Source: Euglena gracilis (lineage: Eukaryota > Euglenida > Euglenophyceae > Euglenales). From it: a stretch of 64,000 nt of DNA. How positions within the stretch are numbered: the stretch's first letter is position 1; each line of letters starts with the position of its first letter. A program made the position numbers and the translations under genes. The notes below the pieces were generated by a model. It had not been told where the DNA came from. It did no database searches and was given only the letters and a program-made list of their open reading frames with translations. Below, piece after piece: positions 30,845-40,951 of the stretch. Location: positions 25,640,444 to 25,704,443 of the forward strand of contig CP154957.1 of NCBI GenBank assembly GCA_039621445.1, in the 5' to 3' direction.

Positions 30845-30942
30845 ACCACCTGCAAACTGACTTGATTTACTTGAAAACGATGCAGCAGGGGTTTTAAGAT
30901 GAAATTTGGGTAGGGATTTCCCTTCCCGTTTTTTTAATTAAC

Positions 30943-31830
30943 TTACAGCCACCTGGCAGTCCACATGAAGCACAATTTTTTGTTTGGGTTAGCCAAAGCT
31001 TTTTCAGTTTCTATGAAGGACACACAGGTCCCTCCAAAACTCCTGCACCTTTTGACCTGGATCTGTGGCCAGCCTTCCCCTATTGCCAGGTGCTGCTGTC
31101 TGAGAAGTGTTCCTGAGAGGCCTGGGATTGAAATGCCCTGCCGACACCTGGCTGTAAAAAGGCTTTTCATCCACAATTTGGCGTTTGGTAATGGTCAGGT
31201 ACTGTACCAAACCCACTTGGTGTGAAAATCCACCATTTTACAAAGTTGATATCTCAGAATTCTGATTAATGGCATTGAAACCAAATAGCTTCTGACATTC
31301 CCCACAATAGAACTGAGCTTTCTGTAGCTCATTTTTTGTGCTGTTAGCACCTTTTCTAACTCCTTTCGTAAGGATTCTAGTTTTTCCTGTTGGATTTACA
31401 TTTCCCCTTTTTTCAAATTGGTCCACTGGCCCAAATGCTTTATTTCCTGTGTTGGTTCCAGACAGGATTTGGGGATGTTTCATCTGAAACCTGCCAGTAA
31501 GAGATATTCTTTCAAATCTGCCAACTGCTGGGTTACTATCTTTTTTCTGGGTGCTAACAGCAGAATGTCGTCCAGATATGTTGTCCTCCTTTCTCCACTT
31601 TTTTTCCAAGACCCTCATGAGAGTCATAAACTGTGGAAGAATTCAAAGCCCCCCTGGGACTCAAAACAAACCATTTCCAAGGGAATAAAGGCGCAATGAA
31701 GGGAAAAAAAGATGTTTCCTCGACGCCTTGGGGTCAAACCCTTCCACCAAAATTCAACCAGATAATTACACTCAGACAGTAGCTTCCATGGCTGGAGGGG
31801 GGGGAGCTGAGCATTCAAATAGGGAAGATT
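30943..31830 (-). pseudogene. RT and RNase H remnants of DIRS copy D1
   Basis: In one frame near 31.57 kb the sequence reads RTTYLDDILLLAP, the RT active-site motif. Downstream, the match to D2 (PTQEIKHLGQW, RKLSS.VGQI) continues across frameshifts. An RNase H piece near 30.95-31.00 kb (NKKLCFMWTARW) corresponds to QKIVLHVDNQVAV in D2, with the catalytic Asp region damaged. The upstream fingers of RT are not recognisable. Confidence 0.6.
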
Positions 31831-31850
31831 GTACAGGAATTTTGGAGGAG

Positions 31851-33175
31851 AGGGTCAATTTTACACATAAGTTTAATATTGTTGAGTGCAGCAATTAGCA
31901 CCGTAAAGGCCTGGAGAAATTAGGGGAAACAGTCTCCTCATCAGTAGACACCAGGTAGTTTGACATTACCTGAGGAAAGGCAGGGAACAAAAGATCCGTT
32001 TCAACAATTCCTAAAACCATTTTTGAAATGGTGCATAGATAACCAAGTAAACCTTCAGGTAAAAGGGATGCATTCAAATGCGTGCCTGACAGACCCCATA
32101 ATCAGATAGGAAATGGATTACTAATTAGATCCACAACTTTTCAAAGGCTAAGAAATCAATCCAAAATTTCATATTTCACATATTTCGTTTCATATTCATT
32201 TCATATATTTAATATAACATTTATATTTTTACATTTATTTGCCTCCCCAGGCAACAAAAAGTAGCCCGAGTTGAGTCCACGGCATTGAATGCATTGCAAC
32301 GTTCACTGGACAACGTGGGGGATAATTACGCAAACCCCCTCTGATCGGGTATTCAAAAATTTCTACCCCGGTCAAATTTGTTTGATCAAAACAAAATTTT
32401 ACTGCTCACCCCCAACTGTGATTAGGCACGTGGTGGCCCTAAGTAATAAAGATGAACTTTCCAGGGACCACCTGCCTGAAAATCACCCCATGGCACGTTC
32501 ACCGACTGCAGTGGGGGGGGGGTAGAAAATGGCACCCCCAGGCGGCCCCTACTTTGCATGAACAAATTTTGAAGGGGAAGTAAATACAAGTTGAAACCGT
32601 TGACGATTTTCTGGGGGTAAATCCAAGCGAAAGGCGTTATCAAAGTTCTTTTACAATTTTGTGATTTTGCAGAAAATGGAGTCCCCCCTCGAGCCACAAC
32701 ATACAAAATAGCTGACACGTTAATTCAATTATTCTGAACTTTTGATACCCAAGCCCGTAATACCTACAGTACTGTGCTTTTGATTCCTGGGTTTGTGGAT
32801 TTAGATTCCACACCTTGTTGACCCCATCAAAGAGGCTTTGGAACCAATGTTTTGAGATTTATGGGGCATTTTGGGATCCTGTGTGCCAGGCAGCCATGAT
32901 TCCATGGCACTGTGTGTTATAAAGTACGAATGCCTGTTGCCTGGCCTTGGGCCTGCTTCATACAGTGCTATGTCATTCTGCACTAACAAGGGGGGATCTT
33001 TGATTCACGGCGGGTAGCACAGCTTCACCCAGACCGTGCCCCGGGCCCAGGGAAACGTCTATTTTGGCCCTCACCACAAGACGAACCCCCTTGTGACTTC
33101 CTGTCCCGCCACAGGTCGCGGGTAGGTTATACTTCCGGTAGTGTACACTGCGTGGAACGGCACGTGGTTAGTGGT
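31851..33175. other. Noncoding, partly AT-rich
   Basis: No gene seen. It includes an AT-rich stretch (32140-32250) and, at 32870-32990, a repeat shared with 44335-44432. Confidence 0.5.
32870..32990. repeat. About 110-bp repeat shared with 44335-44432
   Basis: Both copies read GCAGCCA...GGCACTGTGT.TTATAAAG, ATTCCTGTTGCCTGGC.TTGGGCC.GCTTCATA and AGTGCTATGTCATTCT.CACTAAC with minor differences. Each copy contains TTATAAAG. One copy lies outside the 5' side of D1 and the other outside the 3' side of D2, so it may be a terminal repeat of the DIRS-like family. Confidence 0.6.
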
Positions 33176-33360
33176 TACAGGCAAATGGGCCAAGCCCACT
33201 TCCGACATATAACGCGGCGTGGTGTGTGTTGGGTGTTTGCCTGGCTGGGCGTGTTTGTGTCTGTTGTGTGTTCTGGAAAGAAAACAGGCAAAACCCACTT
33301 TCCATATATAAGCGCGGGGGGGGGGGTGACCTTTGGTGTTTGCCTGGCGCGGCGTGTGCC
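33176..33360 (+). promoter_or_regulatory. Two promoter-like near-duplicate blocks with TATA boxes
   Basis: Block one (33182-33250) has CCAAGCCCACTTCC, CATATAACGCGG and TGTTTGCCTGGCTGGGCGTG. Block two (33287-33356) has AAAACCCACTTTCC, CATATATAAGCGCGG and TGTTTGCCTGGCGCGGCGTG. They are about 100 bases apart. They look like a duplicated core promoter, but no downstream gene is recognised. Confidence 0.35.
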
Positions 33361-33932
33361 ATTCGGTTGAAGTGTCATTTGCTGCTGCGGGAGTGTGTTG
33401 GACGTTTGCCTTTGGTGGCGTTTTTTGTGTCTAGTGCGTGACTTCTGGTGTGTTTGGTGACTGAGGGCTTGGATGTGCTGCTCCAGCGTGTTGATTTGCA
33501 GGTTTGTTTGCCTTTGAAGGGAGAGTGGGGGCACCTGATTGGATTGCAACTTGCTCACGTGTTTTTTCCTGTCTCTTTGCGAGGTTTTGTCATGGGGTTG
33601 GCAACCATCTGCTTTTTATTCCTTCTCTCTTTTCCTGGCTGATGCTTGCAGATTTTCTTCGTCTTCGCGCATGTGGTTTCCCGCTGCGTTCGCAGTGAGT
33701 GTGCACCACTCGCGTTTAGGTTTTCTGGTTTCATGAAGTTTTGGATCTATCTCTGCAGCCAATTTAGTTCACTTGATTCGTGCTAAGACGAACGTTAGTA
33801 CTGCAAAGGAGCTGTTCTGTTGTGCACCCACCTCTTCGTGGGGGGTGTCTTTGGTGGTGTCTTGCAGGATTCGCCGAATGAGGTCAGTTCCCTTACCTGT
33901 CCATCCACTCCATGGGTGTGTTACTGCAGGGA

Positions 33933-34480
33933 TCAGCTTCCATCCAACCCTTGTTGTAAATATTTGCTCATTTGTTGGTCTTCTGCTTGCTTGAGGATTG
34001 CCTTGGCTTCTTCCGGCGTTGTTACAGTTTCACTGAGACGCAGGGGATAAACACATGTCCAGTCCACAGCAACTTTTTGTCCTTGCGAACGATGAATTAG
34101 GATATCAGCCGGTCTGTCGTTGTCGGGGAGTGCCTGTTCCTTTTGAGATGTGTGTGTGTGTGTGTTCACAGCAGTTCCAATAGCTTCTCTTGGAGGTCCC
34201 TGGGCCTTTGGGTCAGTCTGTTTTTCGTGCATGTGACTAGGTGGTCTCCCCATATGTCCAGTGGTTTACCACACAGGAGCAGGGGCAACCGGTGTGTTCT
34301 CGTGGCAGCAAGGGCAGGCCAAGGAACCAATTTCCCAAGTGTTGGAACTCTGCGTGGCCACGTAGGTTTTAGTAAGCGGCCAAGGGTGAGGTTCCGAGCC
34401 CGGAAAGCACCTTCTTGTCGAGGAGACTCTGGCGAATCTGGTTACTGCAGGTTACAATTTTTTTCATTCTTTTGCCTCGG
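33933..34480 (-). pseudogene. C-terminal remnant of a LINE (non-LTR) polyprotein
   Basis: In one minus frame around 34.31-34.16 kb the sequence reads LLLCGKPLDIWGDHLVTC, a Cys/His motif that commonly follows RT in non-LTR elements. After a frame change it continues LPDNDRPADILI, then VAVDWTCVYPLRL and AEDQQMSKYL. The PxD...D pattern resembles the restriction-like endonuclease at the end of R2-like and related LINEs. RT itself is absent and the frame is broken, so this is a fossil. Confidence 0.5.
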
Positions 34481-34868
34481 AGGCTGCAATTGATTTTACC
34501 CTTTTTTTGCAATCGGCACCTTCAGGTTGATCTAGGTTGTCAATGCTTTGTTACAGTCTCGCGAGGCGTATGTGCCCCCATTCTGATTTTTTTCAGGAAT
34601 TCAATGGCTTCTTTGGTTTCGGAAAGATGCGCGCGATTGGATTTGTCGTTGTATCGAAGGGTCGTTCTTGATGGTGGTGATGTATTCTTTGACTAGCAAA
34701 GAATTCACACAAATACCCACAGCAACACACATATACTTCCAAATCTGCGAAGCGAGACTACAAAACGCACAATTCGTTTTCATCCGACCGAAATTTGCAT
34801 AAGTTGTGCTTTTTTTGTAAAAAATCGTGACACAACACGAGCAAACGACATAACCACTCCCTTACCTA
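34481..34868. other. No gene recognised
   Basis: Short frames only. Ordinary composition between the LINE remnant and the next element's terminal repeat. Confidence 0.5.
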
Positions 34869-35096
34869 AGTTTTCTGGGTGTCTCCTTGGGGTGTCGTTT
34901 CTTTTCTTATCCTTGATATTTGAATGCACAAGACTTTGCCAGCTTGATGGATGAAGTGTTCAGGCTTAGACCCACCTACAAAGAGGCAGTCCCATATAAA
35001 AAAACTGAATGAGGATCTTCCGCAAAGCGGAAGATTCCGCGGTTGGTCTTTTTTTTTGCCGCCCGGCGCCGCACCCCAGGGGCCGCCGCCAACACT
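34869..35096 (-). repeat. Left direct terminal repeat (228 bp)
   Basis: Matches 36899-37125 with few differences. It contains the perfect hairpin CTTCCGCAAAGCGGAAG (7-bp stem, AAA loop), an A-tract and, read on the minus strand, a TATATGGG box. Confidence 0.9.
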
Positions 35097-35303
35097 CCCC
35101 TCCCGGACCGCTTGAGTACCTCCTTCGGCAATTTTTTGAGGCAGCCCCGGGGAAGTGTTCGGGCCCTTTTTTCGGGTTTTCTTTCGTTTTCCCTTGCTGG
35201 GGTGTGGCCAGAGGATTTTTTGGAGGGAGAAGTAACGTACAGAAAATTCTGAGTCTGGGGATTAGAATCGTATTCCAGAGTCCGCTCAATGTCCACGTAG
35301 TGA

Positions 35304-35640
35304 ATGATGAATGGGGGCAGGTAACATAGGAAGTTCACACCGCCACTCTCGAATCAAAGTACCAGGACCACAATTCCTTCATCGAGGAGGGGGCGGGTAA
35401 CATGGCGTTCACACCGCCGCACACACCTGTGATTCTTGCAAATCTGCTTCCAATTCACATCGAGCAGACAACACGGGGCAGGCAACCCGCAGGTCTACAC
35501 CGCCATCACTATGCCAACCATTCCGCAGATCTGATCCAATTCCACTGAATTGAATTTGGGGGGCCGGCAACCCTCGGGTCCACACCACCACACTCCAACC
35601 AACCCAACGATTCTTCGGCGACGGGCAGCCGCCCCGCCCT
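35304..35640. repeat. Degenerate tandem repeat of about 84 bp
   Basis: A core GGGGGC.GG(T/C)AAC followed by (G/C)TTCACACCGCC or CTACACC(G/A)CCA recurs at about 35307, 35389, 35474, 35558 and again, diverged, near 35851. On the minus strand it reads as repeats around GGVDLRVACP and VVWTRGLPAP, so it may once have encoded a repeat protein. Confidence 0.55.
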
Positions 35641-35999
35641 GAGCACCCCCCCCCCACCAGGGGTGACGGGCCGTCAGTCCTCCCAGAGCATCCTACGACA
35701 ATCGACATCCAACACCTGGAATTTTTCAGTCATTCTTTTTTGTGCTGACGCAGGCCAGTACGTGCACCATTGAAAAAACATACTGAAATCCTTCAGTTCC
35801 TGACACGGGATCTTGGACACTGGTCTCACAGCGGCGGGGATTAGGCTGGGAGGGGGAGGGCAGGCAACACTCGGTCTACACCACTCATTCCCAAGTCTGC
35901 GCGAACCGCTGGTACCCCAGTCGACGGTACCTCCTCTTGCTCGCCTCGGAGAGTCCACGTTCATATCCATTTCTCCTGCGGGCTCGGGACGTTGCTCCT

Positions 36000-36535
36000 T
36001 CATCTCCTGGGGGCATGTCCTTCAGGGTCTCCTCCTGGAATCTTCGGTACCCGGACCAAGCACGCCCGGACTGGCCGACGCAATGGCACAGTCGGCTGCC
36101 TCTCGCCCGCCTGCTGGTCCCAGATCTCGAAGAACCGGGTTCCTTCCTCGAAGATGATGAACTTCACTGTCATCTTCTGCAGCACTGGCCACCATGTTGT
36201 TGTACGCCACTCTGGTGCAATCAGCACCATCTCCTGCACCTGGTCCGCGATGATCTTGAGGATGACTTGATTCATCAGCGTCCACGGTGGATTGGCCATA
36301 TCCTTTCTCTTGTCCATGTCTTCGCAAATGCATTGTCTTCTCTTGTCCAGAATTTGCGGAATCTTGCATTTTTCCATGATACAAATGCTCCTTGCACGCC
36401 TTCTTGCTGAATGTTGAGCTTGGGCAGGAGCAGGTCGATGAATTCCAAGGGCACTGCGTAGTCCTCGCAGATGTACTGACTCTTGATCCTTCTTCTTCTT
36501 CCACTTGGTCTTGGCTGGGTCTCTGGCTCGTCCAC
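36000..36535 (-). pseudogene. Dam-type methyltransferase-like domain in the 2.26-kb element, frameshifted
   Basis: The first part (36535-36275) has GAFVSWKNARFRKFWTREDN and KTWTRERIW. After a one-frame change near 36.29 kb the sequence continues MANPPWTLMNQVILKI and EMVLIAPEWRTTTWW. Together these form the pattern D/G-A-F...N...FW...NAF...W...NPPW, then a beta strand ending in P-W. That matches phage-type Dam N6-adenine methyltransferases and the domain carried by DIRS elements. The NPPW catalytic motif is intact, but the frame is broken and the expected Asp of the first motif is not evident. Confidence 0.65.
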
Positions 36536-36898
36536 CTCGTAGTACTCCTCATCTGCAGCTGGTCCTGATTCTGGTTCTTGGTTCTGATCTGGTCTCCATC
36601 ACCACATTTCTCCTCCTGAATGGCTGCAACGGCTCTTCCGGTTCTTCAGCTGCACCTTCATAGCTTGCAGCTGGACTCCTTGATTCATCTACTTCTTCTT
36701 GGCCATCCCACACTGTCAATGCAGATCTCCAGCCTTCTTCTGGAAGTCGGACACTCCATCTGCTCCAGGTCCAATCTGCTGCTTCTTGCACTTTCGAGTG
36801 ATCTTCTTCCGGCATCCAACTGACCTTGGCATTCTGGTTTTCTAATTATGGCATTCTGTCCTTCTGGCCTTCTGGTAGTGGTAGGACTTGAACACTTC

Positions 36899-37125
36899 AG
36901 TTTTCGGGGTGTCTCCTTGGGGTGTTTTATTTTCTTATCCTTGATATTTGAATGCACAAGACTTTGCCAGTTTGATGGATGAAGTGTTCAGGCTTAGACC
37001 CACCTACAAAGAGGCAGTCCCATATATAAAAAACATGAATTAGGAACTTCCGCAAAGCGGAAGATTCCGCGGTTGGTCTTTTTTTTGCCGCCCGGCGCCG
37101 CACCCCAGGGGCCGCCGCCAACACT
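36899..37125 (-). repeat. Right direct terminal repeat (227 bp)
   Basis: Partner of 34869-35096, with the same hairpin. The TATA-like string on the minus strand here is TTTATATATGGG. Confidence 0.9.
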
Positions 37126-40100
37126 TACACATACACTGAGGCTCACCTTTTGAGAGGGGTTGCAGGTTTTGATGTATTTCTGGAAATTTTCTTCTTATTT
37201 ATGTCACGACCACAATTTTTGGTTGGAATTTTTTGAAATGGTTTGTGCACCACACCTTGCACACATACCTCCCACCGAGTTTCTCCCCAATCACGTCTCC
37301 AATGACGTGCCCCCCACCCTTCCACAACGTTTTCTACAACCGAAAACACCGTTTTCTGCACTAGCGGTAAACACAAAGCAGGCCCACTGCCCACTGACTT
37401 TTTACCGCAGGTTTTCCATACGTTAGGGAAAGCAAGTAGCTTAACCCCCAACGTTTCACTTCGGTTCCAAATTGAAAGAACAACAAGCCTGAAGTTTGAA
37501 CAGTGTCGATTAACCGCCCAGCTGCAAAATGTTTTTCGTTTTCCACCAGGTGTGTCGATACTTGACACCCCTGTGCACCCCCCAGCAGCTACAACTTTCC
37601 ACACCAACTTTTATGCATGACACAGACCGACATGCACATCACCACTTGCATACCCAGCCATTGTGCATACCGTTGGAGAATTTCCTGAGAACCTGATTCT
37701 GAACTGTTCGAACGTTCACATTTTGCTTTTTACCTTCAACTGAACTACATTGTACACTTGGTACACTTGGTTCCATCCAGAGTACCTTGGGTACAGTGCA
37801 TACACTTGAAGCTCATAAAATACAGTTGGTTGTATACCCGCAGTGTGCAGAAAACTGTTCTTAATTAAAATGGCTAGAATTGCACCATCGCGGATATCGC
37901 AAACTCCCCCCCCTAATTTTACTATGAACGGCTGAATGCCACTCCACCAAAACAACAACGGGAAGTATTCCCACACAAGTGTCCAAGGACACCCCGAACT
38001 CTAAAACTTGATTTGGAAAATATGTTTTTTCCGGTACGAAAGTGACAGTTTTCACGAATCACATTTGGAATCCTTAATTTTTTCACAATAACGCGTCGTG
38101 GAATCTTGTTCTTCCAAAATACAAGCGAATGCCCACTGAACGATATAATTTTCAACACACAATCTCTTTTCCAAAGGATCCACAGTGAGCACTCATGTCC
38201 AAAGATCCTACGGCATTAAGAACACACCATCAAAACGCGACTATGGCGATTTCCGTCTCCAAAGTCTCGTGAAGAGGTGAGAAACACTTCTTCAACCGTA
38301 AAAATCAACATTTTAGTTTTTTACTACAAAAAAGCCGTTTTAGGGTTGATAATGTGTTTTTCATCTCTGGAATGGTGAATCTTTTCTCAAAAACGTGATT
38401 TTGACAATGTACAACAAAAAAACGTCGGGTTTACATACTTTTCACAACCACAGTGGATAGCTGTCCGGTAAAACCTCTTATCAGGTCTACAGTCCCACAA
38501 TTGGAACCTCGAACAATGTGATGAATGTGATTTTGTTGCCAAAATGAACCTGAATTGCACAACTTACATACAATTAAACTAATTTATTTTGGCAAAAAGG
38601 TATTTTTTGCAAATTTCAAATTATCTTTACAAAAATGTTATTTTAGTACCAGAATTGCTTTTCGCTATCCAAGTCGCGAAATTCGCGGTTCATGGATAAA
38701 AATAGCGACCTGAAGAACGTTCTTTGTGTACAAAAGCATTTAGGTGCCACTAAACACAAACATAGTGATGTTTTTCAAAAAAACTGTCTACAACAATATC
38801 ACAATTCGCGACTCAAAGGGGGTATTACACACAAAAATCTCAATCACGAATGTGGTTAACAACACGTAAATTGCGTATGTCGCAGCAAAGTTGTGACATA
38901 CACGCTTTACGTTGTATGTTTGTACAAAGACGTTTAGTTTTTCTAAACGTTTGATTCTTTCAAAGATGTTAGCGATTTTCAGAAATTTTCCCATTTTCAA
39001 ACATTTTGTCATTTTCAAAATTTTGTGCTTTTTCCCTCTCCTTCCAATGGACAATAATATTGACAATGTGAAAAAATTAACAAGTCTTGTTAATACAACC
39101 GACTGAGGTCAGATCAAGAGTGACCATATGATCAAGTCGCTTTCCAGCCAAACATCAGTTACAATAATTGTACAAGGAATCAACCAACTATCACAGGTGT
39201 GGACGCCCTATTTCATATGTGCATGAGTGGGGTTGCACATACACTACAGCATTTTTATTCCTGCAAATTTAATTTTTTTACTAGTTCTAGAATATTTTAA
39301 ATCACTGTATAGTTACACCACTTTTGGTGGTAAAGCTCGGATGAGCACCACAACATGGCCAAAAATACGCTTGAACCCCTACAAAGCTCTGTGAGCAATC
39401 TGAACTGCCGAACGGCATAAATCTGACAAAAATTTAACACTTACATTCTTTCACTTATTTTTGTCTCTAAAAAAATATTTTTTTTGGAAACAATTTTAGC
39501 AAAATTCGCAAGTTTTTACGATTTTCGCGGAAAACACCTTGACCCAGTGTACTTTCGGTGATGATGAGAACCCAGAAAGTCCAGTATGCATAAATTACCG
39601 TATGATTTTACACCTATGTGAACTTGGGTGAATTACTTATGTACGGAAATATTTTCAACTACATTATTTCATCTGAGTGACATTTTTGTCCGACAATGAG
39701 CAGAAAGCTGTATCCACTGTCGCGGATTTTGAGGTAGCAAAATCCTCGGTTGTCAATGCACAGGATGCGACGTAAATGGTAAAAACTGTCACTAAAATAA
39801 TTGGTTCTGTCGAAGAAACTGCATATTCATACACCAAACAACAATTTTCGGTGCTATGGATATGTTGGTGCACCAAAACACAATTTTTTGTTTCACAATG
39901 TGAAGGAAGCTTGGCCTCAGTCCAAGAACCTTGTTTACGGCACCTTCAATTATACAAGTGACTTTGGAGTCATTACCCGTAGAGGTGTGTTCCATACCAA
40001 CTGAATGCCGTTTTCCGGTTGGATTCCTCCTCAGTTTTTAACCGTCCAAGCCTTTGAGGAGGCAAAACAACGTTTACAACCCTTTAAGAAGGCAAGTATT

Positions 40101-40187
40101 TTTTTTAAAAAAACTGGATTGTAGTCACAGTCCACAAAAAAGTCATTTTTGTTCGCGAACAACAACAATTTTATTTTGCACCTTTCG
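37126..40187. other. AT-rich noncoding DNA
   Basis: About 3 kb with no open frame longer than 155 codons and no recognisable motif. Many A/T runs and TTTTC/GAAAA strings. Nothing identifiable as a gene, RNA or known repeat. Confidence 0.5.
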
Positions 40188-40290
40188 CTTGGCATACAAT
40201 GCGGTACAATGCCATACAATGCCTGGCGTACAGTGTGATAAAATGTCCTGACTTACAATGTGGGACAATGTGACACAATGCATACAATGT
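40188..40290. repeat. Cluster of ACAATG motifs
   Basis: ACAATG occurs at least seven times in about 100 bases, often as CATACAATG or GGTACAATG. It is an irregular short repeat; no function is evident. Confidence 0.6.
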
Positions 40291-40354
40291 GCATCAAAAT
40301 TGTTGTTAGTGAATCTGAAAAAGCACCGCACAGGTGAAACAGTGCACGTTATAC

Positions 40355-40433
40355 AGGCGCGCGCGCGCACACACACACATACACACACATGCGCGCGCAC
40401 ACACACACACGCACACACACACACACACACACC

Positions 40434-40465
<32 letters not shown>

Positions 40466-40547
40466 AGCAGCAGCAGTAACGGCCTGCAGCAACAGCAGCA
40501 GCCAGCAGCAGCAGCCAGCAACAGCCAGCAGCAGCAGCTAGCAGCAG

Positions 40548-40584
<37 letters not shown>

Positions 40585-40660
40585 GAAGCAGCAGCCGCAG
40601 CAGCAGCCAGCAGCAGCAGCCAGCAACAGCCAGCAGAAGCAGCCAGCAACAGCAGCCAGT
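40355..40660. repeat. CA microsatellite followed by CAG-rich repeat
   Basis: GCGCGC and CA repeats (40359-40462) pass directly into CAGCAG-type repeats with CCAGCAGCAG and CAACAGCCAG variants (40464-40660). The CAG part would read as poly-Gln, Ser or Ala but has no gene context. Confidence 0.9.
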
Positions 40661-40788
40661 GTGGCCGGTTCGAGGCCGGCCAACTACCCCAAGCGAACGC
40701 GGGCGGACCACCTGGCGGTGATGGGGCGACAGCCCAGGGTCGAGACCGGAGAAGGCCCTGCAGGCGGCACGCCTTATTATCGCCACCG

Positions 40789-40862
40789 GTACCCGAGTGG
40801 ATCTGGCACTCGGTTGTGGTCCCAAAGGTCCCGGTTCGAGTCCCGGCGGGTACCCCCACGGG
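40789..40862 (+). other. tRNA-like sequence, probable tRNA-derived repeat head
   Basis: GTACCCG at 40789 can pair fully with CGGGTAC at the other end, the T-arm-like CCCGGTTCGAGTCCCGG carries a good B box, and TTGTGGT occupies the anticodon-loop position (GTG, His). The anticodon stem is poor and the D arm is not clear, so a functional tRNA is unlikely. Two further B-box-like strings lie upstream (GGTTCGAGGCC near 40674 and GGGTCGAGACC near 40737), which suggests a SINE-like origin. Confidence 0.4.
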
Positions 40863-40951
40863 GGTAAAAAGAAAGGCCCGACCGGAGAGAAAGAGAATTC
40901 GATCCTACGCCCCAGGCAACAGCCCTGGAACTGGTTAGGAACTAAAGCCCT

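Larger units (their letters stand above)
28940..31850 (-). mobile_element. DIRS-like retroelement copy D1, decayed
   Basis: Minus-strand order is RT, RNase H, Dam-type methyltransferase-like domain, tyrosine recombinase, then an inverted-repeat region. The whole segment matches copy D2 (45.1-48.4 kb) in the same order and orientation. Frameshifts and stops break every domain, so it is inactive. A YLDD motif is still readable near 31.57 kb. Confidence 0.7.
34869..37125 (-). mobile_element. 2.26-kb element with direct terminal repeats and a methyltransferase-like remnant
   Basis: Direct repeats of about 228 bases (34869-35096 and 36899-37125) enclose 1.8 kb. On the minus strand the interior encodes a broken Dam-type domain and nothing resembling gag, RT, integrase or recombinase. 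In minus orientation the repeats begin near TGTTGGCGGC, have a TATATATGGG box and end near AAGGAGACACC, so they could be short LTRs with TG...CA ends. It looks like a small non-autonomous element whose only recognisable coding part is the methyltransferase-like domain. Confidence 0.65.

Noticed and set aside
40789-40862. Functional tRNA-His
   Set aside because: The acceptor stem and B box are good, but the anticodon stem does not pair and the D arm is unclear.
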